A stretch of 64,000 nucleotides of DNA, from positions 1-64,000 of the forward strand of contig NZ_SOCP01000018.1 of the NCBI RefSeq assembly GCF_004364325.1. The letters are read 5' to 3'. Of the stretch, positions 17,974-24,519 are shown one piece after another. Origin of the DNA: Actinophytocola oryzae (GTDB lineage: Bacteria; Actinomycetota; Actinomycetes; Mycobacteriales; Pseudonocardiaceae). Every line of letters begins with the position of its first letter. The first letter of the stretch is position 1. The translations under genes and the position numbers were made by a program. Below the pieces are notes generated by a model, which made no database searches, was not told where the DNA came from, and worked only from the letters and a program-made list of their open reading frames with translations.

Positions 17974-19352
17974 CCAGCCCGGCCGAGAAGCAACCACTGC
18001 GCTTGGTCCAGCCCCACGTCCCGGTGGATGCTGGCGAGGTGGCACCGTTTCCCGAGAACCCACAACCGCAGGGCGCGCCCTACCCGGACGTCCAGCAGGC
18101 GGAGTACCCCACGCAGGGCCTGGACCTGGGTGCCCACGCCGCCCCGCTGACGCAGCCGCTGACCCAGCAGGCGACCGTGCCCGTTGCCCAGCCGGAGCCC
18201 GAGGTGGCGGTGGGTGCGGAGGTCGACAAGCCGACGCTGGTCAGCCGCGGTTTCCGGGCGGCGGGGTTCATGCTCGCGGGCTTCCCGGTCAACCTGCTCG
18301 CCTTCATCCTCATCGTGACGTTGTTCTCGGTCGGGGTGAGCACCCTGGTCGTCTGGCTGGGCCTGGTCGTCCTGCTGGTCGCGACGAAGACGGTCTTCGG
18401 TTTCGCCGCCGCCAACCGGGGGCTGATCCGCAGGACGCTCGGCGTGGACATCCCCGCGCCGCCGATCACCTACGACGACTCCGGCACGTTCTGGCAGCGA
18501 TACTTACGCCGCCTGACGCACCCGCAGATGTGGCGCAACCTCGCCTACCTGGTGCTGGCGTTCCCACTCGCCTGCTTCGAGTTCCCGCTGGCGATCGCCG
18601 GTGTGATCATCCTGCCGGTCGGTCTGTTCGTGCTGCCCGTGGTCGCCGCGCTGCACGTCCTGCTGGCGCGGGCGCTGCTCGGGCCGAACTCGACCGCCGC
18701 GCTGGAGCAGAAGGCCGAGCGCCTGCAGGCGTCGCGGGCCCGTGGCGTCGACGCGGCGGAGGCCGAGCGGCGGCGCATCGAGCGGGACCTGCACGACGGC
18801 GCGCAGCAGCGGCTCGTGGCGGTCGCCATGGGGCTCGGCCGGGCGAAGTCGAAGATGGACCTCGACCCGGACGCGGCCAAGGCGCTGATCGACGAAGCAC
18901 ACGCGGACGCGAAGCTCGCGGTGTCGGAGCTGCGTGACCTTGCTCGCGGCATCTATCCGGCGGTGCTCGGCGACCGGGGTCTCGACGCGGCACTGTCGTC
19001 GCTGGCGGCGAAGTGCCCGATCCCGGTCGAGGTCAACGTCCGGATCGACCCCCGGCCGCCTGCCGCGGTGGAGTCGACCGCGTACTTCATCGTCGGCGAG
19101 TGCCTCACGAACATCGCGAAGCACTCCGGCGCCGCGGAGGCCAAGGTCAACGCGTGGCGTGAGGAGCGGCCTACCGGCGACCTGGTGGTCGTGGAGATCA
19201 CCGACGACGGTCACGGCGGCGCGTCGATGCGTGCGGGCGGTGGGCTGTCGGGTCTCGCGGACAGGGCTGCCACGATTGACGGCGTGATGACCGTGGTGAG
19301 CCCCATCGGCGGGCCGACAGTGATCAGGGCGGACCTGCCATGCGTGTGGTGA
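17970..19352 (+). CDS. Two-component sensor histidine kinase (HisKA_3 type)
   Basis: 460 residues from the ATG at 17970. A longer open frame upstream is antisense-like filler. Residues 1-80 are Pro/Gln-rich. A membrane sensor domain spans about 85-265. The phospho-acceptor helix is ERRRIERDLHDGAQQRLVAV, with His in DLHDGAQQR. Near the C-terminus are the ATP-binding blocks ECLTNIAKHSGA, TDDGHGG and GGLSGLADRAA. It should phosphorylate the LuxR-type regulator that overlaps its end by 13 bp. The gene contains a TTA leucine codon at 18504-18506 (residue 179), rare in such GC-rich genes. Confidence 0.93.
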   Translation: MTSPAEKQPLRLVQPHVPVDAGEVAPFPENPQPQGAPYPDVQQAEYPTQGLDLGAHAAPLTQPLTQQATVPVAQPEPEVAVGAEVDKPTLVSRGFRAAGFMLAGFPVNLLAFILIVTLFSVGVSTLVVWLGLVVLLVATKTVFGFAAANRGLIRRTLGVDIPAPPITYDDSGTFWQRYLRRLTHPQMWRNLAYLVLAFPLACFEFPLAIAGVIILPVGLFVLPVVAALHVLLARALLGPNSTAALEQKAERLQASRARGVDAAEAERRRIERDLHDGAQQRLVAVAMGLGRAKSKMDLDPDAAKALIDEAHADAKLAVSELRDLARGIYPAVLGDRGLDAALSSLAAKCPIPVEVNVRIDPRPPAAVESTAYFIVGECLTNIAKHSGAAEAKVNAWREERPTGDLVVVEITDDGHGGASMRAGGGLSGLADRAATIDGVMTVVSPIGGPTVIRADLPCVW

Positions 19353-19984
19353 TCGCGGAGGACTCCGTGTTGCTGCGGGCGGGCATCCAGCGCCTGCTGG
19401 CCGACGAGAACATCGAGACGGTCGCGGCCACGGAGGACGGTGACGGGCTGCTGGTCGCCGTCAGCGAGCACCGGCCGGACCTCGCGATCGTGGACGTGCG
19501 GATGCCGCCGTCGTTCACCGACGAGGGTCTGCGGGCGGCACTGCGTGCGCGCGAGCAGCAGCCGGGGCTGCCGGTGCTGGTGCTGTCGCAGTACGTGGAG
19601 GAGCGGTACGCGGTGGAGCTGCTGTCCGGCGGCGCGGGTGGGGTCGGCTACCTCCTCAAGGAGCGGGTGGCCGACGTCGCCGAGTTCGTGGACGCGGTGC
19701 ACCGGGTCGCGAACGGCGGCACGTGCATCGACCAGGAGGTGATCGCACAGCTCATGGCACGTGGCAGGCGCAACCCCATCGACGTGCTCACCCCCAGGGA
19801 GCGCGAGGTCCTCGGGCTGATGGCCCAGGGGCTCACCAACGTGGCCATCGCCAAGTCGCTGACGGTCTCCGACGGCGCCGTGGAGAAGCACGTCGGCAAC
19901 ATCTTCTCGAAGCTGGGCCTGGAACCCAGCGCGGAGGAGCACCGCAGGGTCCGCGCGGTGCTGACCTTCCTCGAACGCGGATAA
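19340..19984 (+). CDS. LuxR/NarL-family response regulator
   Basis: 214 residues. The receiver domain has the acidic pair in VVIAEDSVLLR, the phospho-Asp in LAIVDVRMPP, Ser in VLVLSQYVEE and Lys in YLLKERV. The C-terminal helix-turn-helix is LTPREREVLGLMAQGLTNVAIAKSLTVS and on to VEKHVGNIFSKLGL. It partners with the overlapping kinase. The promoter region of the operon (about 17146-17170) has GGTAGGGAAAACCCCACC, an imperfect dyad that could be its operator (inference). Confidence 0.95.
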   Translation: MRVVIAEDSVLLRAGIQRLLADENIETVAATEDGDGLLVAVSEHRPDLAIVDVRMPPSFTDEGLRAALRAREQQPGLPVLVLSQYVEERYAVELLSGGAGGVGYLLKERVADVAEFVDAVHRVANGGTCIDQEVIAQLMARGRRNPIDVLTPREREVLGLMAQGLTNVAIAKSLTVSDGAVEKHVGNIFSKLGLEPSAEEHRRVRAVLTFLERG

Positions 19985-20072
19985 GGGACCCGGGGGGTGA
20001 GGGAACTTGTCGAAATCGGGTGCGGGTAAGCCATTTCGGTCTATAGGGTGCCCCCGGTAAAGGGGGCACGGC

Positions 20073-20804
20073 ATGACGAAGCTGAACCAGATCATCGCGG
20101 TCGAGAAGAGTGTCAAGAGCGGCTCGCTCCGGGAGCTCACCGATGCTCATCACGGGCTGCAGAAGCCCACGCTGCTCGCCGGCATCTCGCGGACCTACCA
20201 GCCGAAGGACGAAGACGGCGAGGTACTGCCGCCGGAGTCCACACGGGTGCAGGTCAAGGCCGAGGACGTCCTGCGCAGGACCGCCGCCATGCTGACCCGC
20301 CTGTTCGACGTCACCGCGACCAAGGACTGGGCCAACTGCGTGGCCAAGGCCGACATCGTGGTCGACGGCCAGACGCTGCTGCGTGACGTGCCGGTGTCCT
20401 ACCTGCTCTTCCTGGAGAAGCAGCTGACCGACCTGCACACGTTCGTCAAGAAGCTGCCGCTACTGGACGCGGCCGAGGACTGGGGCTTCGACGGGTCCGC
20501 CGACTGCTGGCGCACCGAGCAGGTCCGCACCATCCGCACCAAGAAGGTCCCGCGCAACCACGTCAAGGCCGAGGCGACCGAGAAGCACCCGGCGCAGGTC
20601 GAGGTGTACTACGAGGACATCCCGGTCGGCTACTGGAGCACGGTGAAGTTCTCCGGCGCGCTGCCCGCGCAGCGCGTCAACGAGCTGCTCGACCGCGTGG
20701 AGAAGCTCCAGCACGCGGTGAAGTTCGCTCGGGAGGAAGCCAACAACATGGAGATCACCGACCACCACGTTGGCGAGGTGATCTTCGGCTACCTGTTCGG
20801 GTAG
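20073..20804 (+). CDS. DUF7873-like conserved protein heading the tRNA-like RNA island
   Basis: 243 residues, cytosolic, rich in charged residues, no membrane segment. It opens MTKLNQIIAVEKSVKSGS and contains HHGLQKPTLLAGISRTYQPK, KDWANCVAKADIVVDG, LLFLEKQLTDLHTFVKKLP, KKVPRNHVKAEATEKHPAQV and a C-terminal coiled region (RVNELLDRVEKLQHAVKFAR). I recall this as a conserved uncharacterised family of actinobacteria and phages (DUF7873), but the name is from memory. No catalytic motif is obvious. It is followed within 50 bp by two hairpins and the RNA array, so a role in binding or processing those RNAs is the simplest guess. The ATG follows AAAGGGGGCACGGC. Confidence 0.7.
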   Translation: MTKLNQIIAVEKSVKSGSLRELTDAHHGLQKPTLLAGISRTYQPKDEDGEVLPPESTRVQVKAEDVLRRTAAMLTRLFDVTATKDWANCVAKADIVVDGQTLLRDVPVSYLLFLEKQLTDLHTFVKKLPLLDAAEDWGFDGSADCWRTEQVRTIRTKKVPRNHVKAEATEKHPAQVEVYYEDIPVGYWSTVKFSGALPAQRVNELLDRVEKLQHAVKFAREEANNMEITDHHVGEVIFGYLFG

Positions 20805-20815
20805 CACCACGGACT

Positions 20816-20854
20816 CCCCGCTGGAGCGCGGGGATGCGCTCCCAGAAGGGAGCG
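20816..20854 (+). terminator. Two adjacent hairpins after the DUF7873-like gene
   Basis: CCCCGC (20816-20821) pairs with GCGGGG (20828-20833). CGCTCCC (20837-20843), loop AGAA, pairs with GGGAGCG (20848-20854). They may end the mRNA, or form the leader of the RNA that follows. Confidence 0.5.
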
Positions 20855-21000
20855 TGAAGCTGAAGCTGAAACGTCAGCCTGAATCGCTCGGTAAGAGTGG
20901 GGGTTCGAATCCCTCTCCCGGCACCCCACGCCGGGATAGCCCAACAGGCAGAGGCAGCCGAGGTCAATCTCAGACTCTCGCTCCAGACTCAGCATTTCCG
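20855..21000 (+). ncRNA. Permuted tRNA-like RNA 1 (candidate YrlA-type Y RNA)
   Basis: The 3' tRNA half comes first. It has the anticodon-stem strand TCGGT (20888-20892), the T arm GGGGG-TTCGAAT-CCCTC (20899-20915), and acceptor strand TCCCGGC (20916-20922) followed by A. After seven linker bases the 5' half follows: acceptor GCCGGGA (20930-20936), D arm GCCC...GAGGC (20939-20955) and anticodon strand GCCGA (20957-20961). The acceptor strands match 7 of 7. The outer flanks also pair in places (GCTGA at 20865 with TCAGC at 20989). Bacterial YrlA RNAs are known to mimic tRNA with just this order, a terminal stem formed by the RNA ends and a closed acceptor. Ends are approximate. Confidence 0.6.
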
Positions 21001-21005
21001 CCGAA

Positions 21006-21142
21006 CGCCAGATCACTCGAGGCCGGGCAAGACTCGTCGGGGTGTGGGTTCGAATCCTGCTGGCCGCTCCACGTGCGGCTGTAGCTCAACGGCAGAGCAC
21101 GACGACCTAAGGACTGATCCGACCTCTTAAACGTCGCTGGTG
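21006..21142 (+). ncRNA. Permuted tRNA-like RNA 2 (candidate YrlA-type Y RNA)
   Basis: Same layout as the preceding RNA. The 3' half has TCGTCG (21034-21039), T arm GTGGG-TTCGAAT-CCTGC (21044-21060), acceptor strand TGGCCGC (21061-21067), U73-like T and then CCA (21069-21071). Three bases later the 5' half has acceptor GCGGCTG (21075-21081), D arm GCTC...GAGC (21084-21098) and CGACGA (21100-21105). The acceptor pairs 7/7 with two G-U, and CGACGA/TCGTCG is perfect. Outer ends also pair: CGCCAG (21006-21011) with CTGGTG (21137-21142), plus GAGG with CCTC. The RNA ends therefore close on each other, as in Y RNAs and in precursors of permuted tRNAs. Confidence 0.62.
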
Positions 21143-21163
21143 TGCGCAAATGGGCGGGACAAC

Positions 21164-21194
21164 GGGGCCCTGGACTGGACATGTCCAGGGCCCC
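21164..21194 (+). terminator. Perfect 12-bp hairpin after the permuted RNAs
   Basis: GGGGCCCTGGAC, loop TGGACAT, then GTCCAGGGCCCC. It ends the first RNA block. No T tract. Confidence 0.65.
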
Positions 21195-21289
21195 ACCTGC
21201 ATTCCCGGGCAGCCGGCCGTCTCGATAAACAGGTTGATGGTCGGCGAGGCGTCGGTCATCATTGGTTTCACCAGATCAGAGGAGAAGAG

Positions 21290-21325
21290 ATGGCCGGCAT
21301 CAAAGGCGAAAGGCTCCCGTCGTGA
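21290..21325 (+). CDS. 11-codon leader ORF overlapping a conserved hairpin
   Basis: An AGAGGAGAAGAG ribosome site precedes ATG; the peptide is MAGIKGERLPS and the TGA lies inside the first hairpin of the element at 21312. A matching arrangement (MTGR... ending DEGSPP) occurs at 25430. Strong binding site, tiny length and a stop inside a stem are features of a leader peptide controlling a downstream structure. Whether it is translated is unknown. Confidence 0.4.
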   Translation: MAGIKGERLPS

Positions 21326-21385
21326 CGAGGTGATGGCACGCCAGGGAGCCGCCCATCGGGAAACCGGTCCGGGCGGCTTTCTCTG
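21312..21385 (+). promoter_or_regulatory. Conserved double-hairpin element, copy 1
   Basis: GGCTCCC (21312-21318) pairs with GGGAGCC, enclosing CGTG...CACG around the leader stop codon. A second stem GCCGCCC with GGGCGGC, containing CGGGAAACCG, is followed by TTTCTCT like an intrinsic terminator. Copy 2 at 25526 keeps both stems with compensating changes, so RNA structure is conserved. It lies 17 bases before tRNA-Gly(TCC) in this copy. Confidence 0.65.
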
Positions 21386-21401
21386 TCTGGGGCAGGTTTA
21401 C

Positions 21402-21474
21402 GCGGTCGTGGTGAACTCGGCGGACATGCCGGTCTTCCAAACCGGAGAAGTGGGTTCGATGCCCACCGACCGCT
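21402..21474 (+). tRNA. tRNA-Gly(TCC), phage-like
   Basis: The acceptor GCGGTCG pairs perfectly with CGACCGC and the discriminator is T. The anticodon arm is CCGGT-CTTCCAA-ACCGG (anticodon TCC at 21436-21438). The T arm is GTGGG-TTCGATG-CCCAC. The D arm is short (GTG/CAT) with the GGTGAACTCGG layout common in phage tRNAs. CCA is not encoded. It is probably functional as an extra isoacceptor, or a remnant of a phage-type tRNA array. Confidence 0.72.
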
Positions 21475-21484
21475 CTCCACACGT

Positions 21485-21549
21485 GCCTCTCGCGGTCGAT
21501 TGGTGGAGCACCCGCCTCGTCAGCGGGGTTCGAGACCCCGAGGGAGGCT
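21485..21549 (+). ncRNA. Truncated tRNA-like gene lacking the variable loop
   Basis: The acceptor GCCTCTC (21485-21491) pairs with GGGAGGC (21542-21548). CCCGC-CTCGTCA-GCGGG forms an anticodon arm. But CGGGG of the T stem overlaps the anticodon-stem GCGGG, so about ten bases (variable loop and one stem strand) are missing. A deletion between GCGGG repeats would explain this. It should not work as a normal tRNA. Confidence 0.5.
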
Positions 21550-21555
21550 CGTGTA

Positions 21556-21627
21556 CGAGGTGGAGCATGGCGGTCTGTGCGGCGCCCTGATAAGGCGATG
21601 GATCAGGTTCGACTCCTGGCACCTCGA
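21556..21627 (+). tRNA. tRNA-Ile(GAT)-like gene, phage-like
   Basis: The acceptor CGAGGTG pairs with CACCTCG, discriminator A. D arm GCAT/GTGC. The anticodon loop CTGATAA (anticodon GAT at 21589-21591) sits on a four-pair stem with one G-A mismatch. T arm TCAGG-TTCGACT-CCTGG. C at position 1 is unusual for a bacterial elongator tRNA. Expression is unproven. Confidence 0.6.
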
Positions 21628-21640
21628 CGTTCGGCAACCT

Positions 21641-21771
21641 GGGTCGTTAGCTCAAGGGTAGAGCAGTCGCCGAGTAGCGTGGCCGCCCTCCGCACGCACG
21701 TGCGGCCATGGCAACGCTTCCTTCTCTCTTCTTCAACCGACAGGTTCGGGGTTCGAGTCCCCGGCGATCCA
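21641..21771 (+). ncRNA. tRNA-Lys-like RNA with a structured insert in the anticodon arm, copy 1
   Basis: The body is GGGTCGTTAGCTCAAGGG...GAGCA at the 5' side and a GGGG-TTCGAGT-CCCC T arm with acceptor strand GCGATCC and A at the 3' side. GGGTCGTTAGCTCA is how many bacterial tRNA-Lys genes begin. In place of a 7-base anticodon loop there are about 70 bases. They hold AGCGT/ACGCT and GCC/GGC pairs, an inner hairpin CCGCAC-GCAC-GTGCGG, and then the motif CATGGCAACGCTTCCTTCT. The same plan recurs at 25621. It is far too short for a group I intron. It could be a permuted Y RNA module or a processed intron. Confidence 0.6.
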
Positions 21772-21783
21772 CTTTCTTCCCGT

Positions 21784-22629
21784 TCAGCGCGCCAGGCGGC
21801 CCAGCAGTGACGAGGAGGCTGCCACGCCCGCCGCGGCGGCCACGACCAGGACGGCGAAGTCCGTGGCGAGGTGGGCCGGTGTGCCGAGCAGTAAACCTCG
21901 CAGTGCGTCGACCTGGTAGGTGAGTGGGTTCACCGTGCTGATGGCGCGGACCCACGCCGGCATCACGTCGACCGGGTACAGGGCGTTGGAGGCGAAGAAG
22001 AGCGGCATCGTGATGGCCTGGCCGATGCCCATCAGCCGGTCGCGGGTGAGGACGATGCCCGCGATCGTCATGGAGAGGCAGGCGAAGAACGCCGAGCCGA
22101 GGACCACGGCGACCGCGACACCCAGTAGCCGCAGCGGGTTCCACGTCATGCCCACGCCCAGCAGCGCGGCCAGTACCACCACCACGACCGCCTGGACGAC
22201 CGCTTTGACGCCTGCCGCGAACGCCTTTCCCGTGATCAGCGCCGCCCTCGGTGTCGGGGTGACCAGCAGCTTGGTGAGCACGCCCGCGTCGCGCTCCCAG
22301 ATGATGTGGATGCCGTAGAAGATCGAGATGAACATCGCGGACTGGGCGATGATCCCCGGTGCCATGTAGTCGAGGTACGGAATCCCGCCGGTCGGGATCG
22401 CGCGGATGCGGGTGAAGGTCTCGCCGAAGATCAGTAGCCAGAGGGCCGGTTGGATCGCCCTCGTGTACAGCTCGGTGCGGTCGTGGCGCAGCTTCTGCAG
22501 CTCGACCACGCACATCGCGCCTACCCGGGCTGCCACCACCCGCCAGCCGGTGCGGGCTCTGGGTGGCGTCAGCAGCAGCGGTGAGGTCTCAACCGAGCCG
22601 GGAAGCGGTGCGGCGGGTGCGGCGGACAT
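21784..22629 (-). CDS. ABC-2 type transporter permease (DrrB-like)
   Basis: 281 residues with a 45-residue cytosolic lead and six membrane helices (ALWLLIFGETF; GIIAQSAMFISIFYGIHI; AVVQAVVVVVLAALLGVGM; LLGVAVAVVLGSAFFACL; MGIGQAITMPLFFASNALYP; DFAVLVVAAAAGVAAS). The pattern PxxxxxxxGxxxPYLDYMAPGI and ALYPVDxMPAWVRxISTVNPLTY is that of daunorubicin-resistance DrrB exporters. It overlaps the ATPase gene by 41 bp. The substrate is unknown: an antibiotic, lipid or toxic small molecule. Confidence 0.92.
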   Translation of the reverse strand: MSAAPAAPLPGSVETSPLLLTPPRARTGWRVVAARVGAMCVVELQKLRHDRTELYTRAIQPALWLLIFGETFTRIRAIPTGGIPYLDYMAPGIIAQSAMFISIFYGIHIIWERDAGVLTKLLVTPTPRAALITGKAFAAGVKAVVQAVVVVVLAALLGVGMTWNPLRLLGVAVAVVLGSAFFACLSMTIAGIVLTRDRLMGIGQAITMPLFFASNALYPVDVMPAWVRAISTVNPLTYQVDALRGLLLGTPAHLATDFAVLVVAAAAGVAASSSLLGRLAR

Positions 22630-23425
22630 CGCTGAACCTCTCCTTCTGGTCCTCGTGCGCGTCGGCCAGGTCGCGCCCCGCGAAATGGCGGAAGACGTCC
22701 TCCAGCGTCGGCGGTGGTCCGTCGCCCCTGGTGGCCGCCAGGTTGTCCTTCAGCTCACGGGGTGTGCCCAGGCCGCGGATCTGGCCTCGGTGCATCAGGG
22801 CGACGCGGTCGCAGTACTGGTCTGCCTCGTCCATGTAGTGGGTGGTGACCAGCACGGTCATGCCGGTGGCGGCCCGCACCGCGCCGATGTGCTCCCACAC
22901 CTCGGTGCGGGCGATGGGGTCCAGTCCGATGGTCGGCTCGTCCAGCACCAGCAGCCGCGGCGCGTTGACCAGCGCCTGCGCCAGCTCCAGCCTGCGGATC
23001 ATGCCGCCGGAGTACGTCTTGGCCAGGCGGTCGGCGGCGTCGGTGAGACCGACGGCCTCCAGTGCGGCCGCCACGCGTGGGCGGCGCTCCCTGCGGGGCA
23101 CGTCGAAGACGCGGGCGAACAGGGTCACGTTCTCCCTGCCGGTGAGTCCGGCGTCGGCCGAGAGCGCCTGTGGGACGTAGCCCAGCAGTCGCCTGACCGC
23201 CATCTTCTCCCTGGCCACGTCGTTGCCGAACACCTGGACCATGCCCGCCGCCACCGGCAGCAGGGTGGTGATCGCGCGGATCGTCGTCGTCTTGCCCGCG
23301 CCGTTCGGGCCGAGCAGGCCGAAGACCTCTCCGGTGGCCACCGAGAGATCGACACCGTCCACCGCCCGGTTCGTGCCGAACGCGTAGACCAAGCCGGTGC
23401 AGTCGACCGCGGAACCGGTCGTCAT
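22589..23425 (-). CDS. ABC transporter ATP-binding protein (DrrA-like)
   Basis: 278 residues. Walker A GPNGAGKTTT, Q-loop in GYVPQAL, signature YSGGMIRRLELAQAL, Walker B LLVLDEPTIGLDP and the switch His in VTTHYMDEADQ. The C-terminal tail (RRTRRTASRLG) overlaps the permease start. With the permease it makes a heteromeric exporter of the DrrAB class. It overlaps the MarR regulator gene by 4 bp, so one transcript carries regulator, ATPase and permease. Confidence 0.95.
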   Translation of the reverse strand: MTTGSAVDCTGLVYAFGTNRAVDGVDLSVATGEVFGLLGPNGAGKTTTIRAITTLLPVAAGMVQVFGNDVAREKMAVRRLLGYVPQALSADAGLTGRENVTLFARVFDVPRRERRPRVAAALEAVGLTDAADRLAKTYSGGMIRRLELAQALVNAPRLLVLDEPTIGLDPIARTEVWEHIGAVRAATGMTVLVTTHYMDEADQYCDRVALMHRGQIRGLGTPRELKDNLAATRGDGPPPTLEDVFRHFAGRDLADAHEDQKERFSDVRRTRRTASRLG

Positions 23426-23871
23426 GTGCCGTCCACCTCCTTCCGCAGGCCCTGCGCGAGCCTGCGCAGGGCGGGCACCGCCGCGGCCAGTGCCGCGCGG
23501 TCCGGTACCGACAGGCGTCCCACCTGTTCCCGCATGAGTGCCTCGCGCCTTTCCTGCCAGTCACGCATCCGTTTCTCGGCGACCGGGGTGAGGTGCAGCA
23601 CCGCCGCCCGCCGGTCGTCGGCCGCCTTTTCGCGGTGCAGCAGGCCGGCCTCGGCCAGCTCGTTGACCAGCGTCGACACCGTGTTGCCCGCCAGGCCCAG
23701 CCGCTCGGCCGCGTGCGAGACGCGGACCCCCGGGTGCTTGTCGACCAGGCGCAGCAGCTCCACCTGCGCACCGCGGATCGGCGGGCCGACAACACCGGCC
23801 CGCAGGGTGCGCCGCATCAGCCGGTGCACTCCGTGGAGCACGTCGGCGAAGTCGTCGGGGACGTCCGTCAC
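23422..23871 (-). CDS. MarR-family transcriptional regulator
   Basis: 149 residues. The winged helix spans GAQVELLRLVDKHPGVRVSH, AERLGLAGNTVSTLVNELAE and the wing HREKAADDRRAAVLHLTPVAEKR. MarR repressors next to DrrAB exporters usually sense the exported compound and control the operon. It diverges from the sigma-factor gene with about 110 bp between, where its operator should lie. Confidence 0.92.
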   Translation of the reverse strand: MTDVPDDFADVLHGVHRLMRRTLRAGVVGPPIRGAQVELLRLVDKHPGVRVSHAAERLGLAGNTVSTLVNELAEAGLLHREKAADDRRAAVLHLTPVAEKRMRDWQERREALMREQVGRLSVPDRAALAAAVPALRRLAQGLRKEVDGT

Positions 23872-23982
23872 CGCCCCAGATTACCTCTGAAGCAGAGCTA
23901 ACTACTCGTGATGCGCGGCACTCGGCCGTGCAACCCTTCGCGAACCGGTTCCGTAAGTAACCGCGGTGCGAAGGGAGTACAC

Positions 23983-24519
23983 ATGCGGAAAGCCGACGAG
24001 GACCGGTTCCGGGAGTTCGCCCGGAGTCATGCCATGGCCATGCGGCGCAGCGCGTTCCTGCTCTGCGGCGACTGGCACCTGGCTGAGGATCTGGTGCAGA
24101 CCGCATTGATCAAGATGTACCGCGCCTGGCCTCGGATGGTGCGGACCGACCGCCCGGTCAACTACGCACGCAGGACCCTGCTCCGCTGCTGGCTCGACGA
24201 GCTGCGCAGGCCGTGGCGCCGTGCCGAGCGGCGGGACGGCCTCGTGCCGGACGCCGTCGACGGCGCGGTCGACCCGGCCTGGGCCCAGCAGCGACAGGAC
24301 CTGCGTGGGGAGCTGTTCGACGCGTTGTCCGCGATACCGCCGAGGCAGCGAGCGGTGCTCGTCCTCCGTTATTTCGAGTCGCTCTCCGTCGCCGAGACGG
24401 CGGAGGCGCTCGGGTGCTCCGAGGGCACTGTCAAGAGCCAGGCCGCACGTGGTCTGGCTGCGATGAAGGCCGCACTCGACCCGGCGGCCGAGGCAGCGTT
24501 GAGGAGTGAGTTGTCATGA
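23983..24519 (+). CDS. SigE-family ECF-like RNA polymerase sigma factor
   Basis: 178 residues from the ATG at 23983 (GAAGGGAG upstream). Region 2 reads EDRFREFARSHAMAMRRSAF and LAEDLVQTALIKMYRAWP; region 4 reads AIPPRQRAVLVLRYFESLS and AETAEALGCSEGTVKSQAARGL. This matches the SigE/SCO family of actinobacterial ECF-type sigma factors. It overlaps the membrane protein gene downstream by 4 bp, which may act as its anti-sigma partner. The target regulon is not visible. Confidence 0.93.
   Translation: MRKADEDRFREFARSHAMAMRRSAFLLCGDWHLAEDLVQTALIKMYRAWPRMVRTDRPVNYARRTLLRCWLDELRRPWRRAERRDGLVPDAVDGAVDPAWAQQRQDLRGELFDALSAIPPRQRAVLVLRYFESLSVAETAEALGCSEGTVKSQAARGLAAMKAALDPAAEAALRSELS

Noticed and set aside
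21641..21771. Group I intron in a tRNA
   Set aside because: The insert is about 70 bases, well below the usual 200 or more, and lacks a guanosine-binding core pattern.
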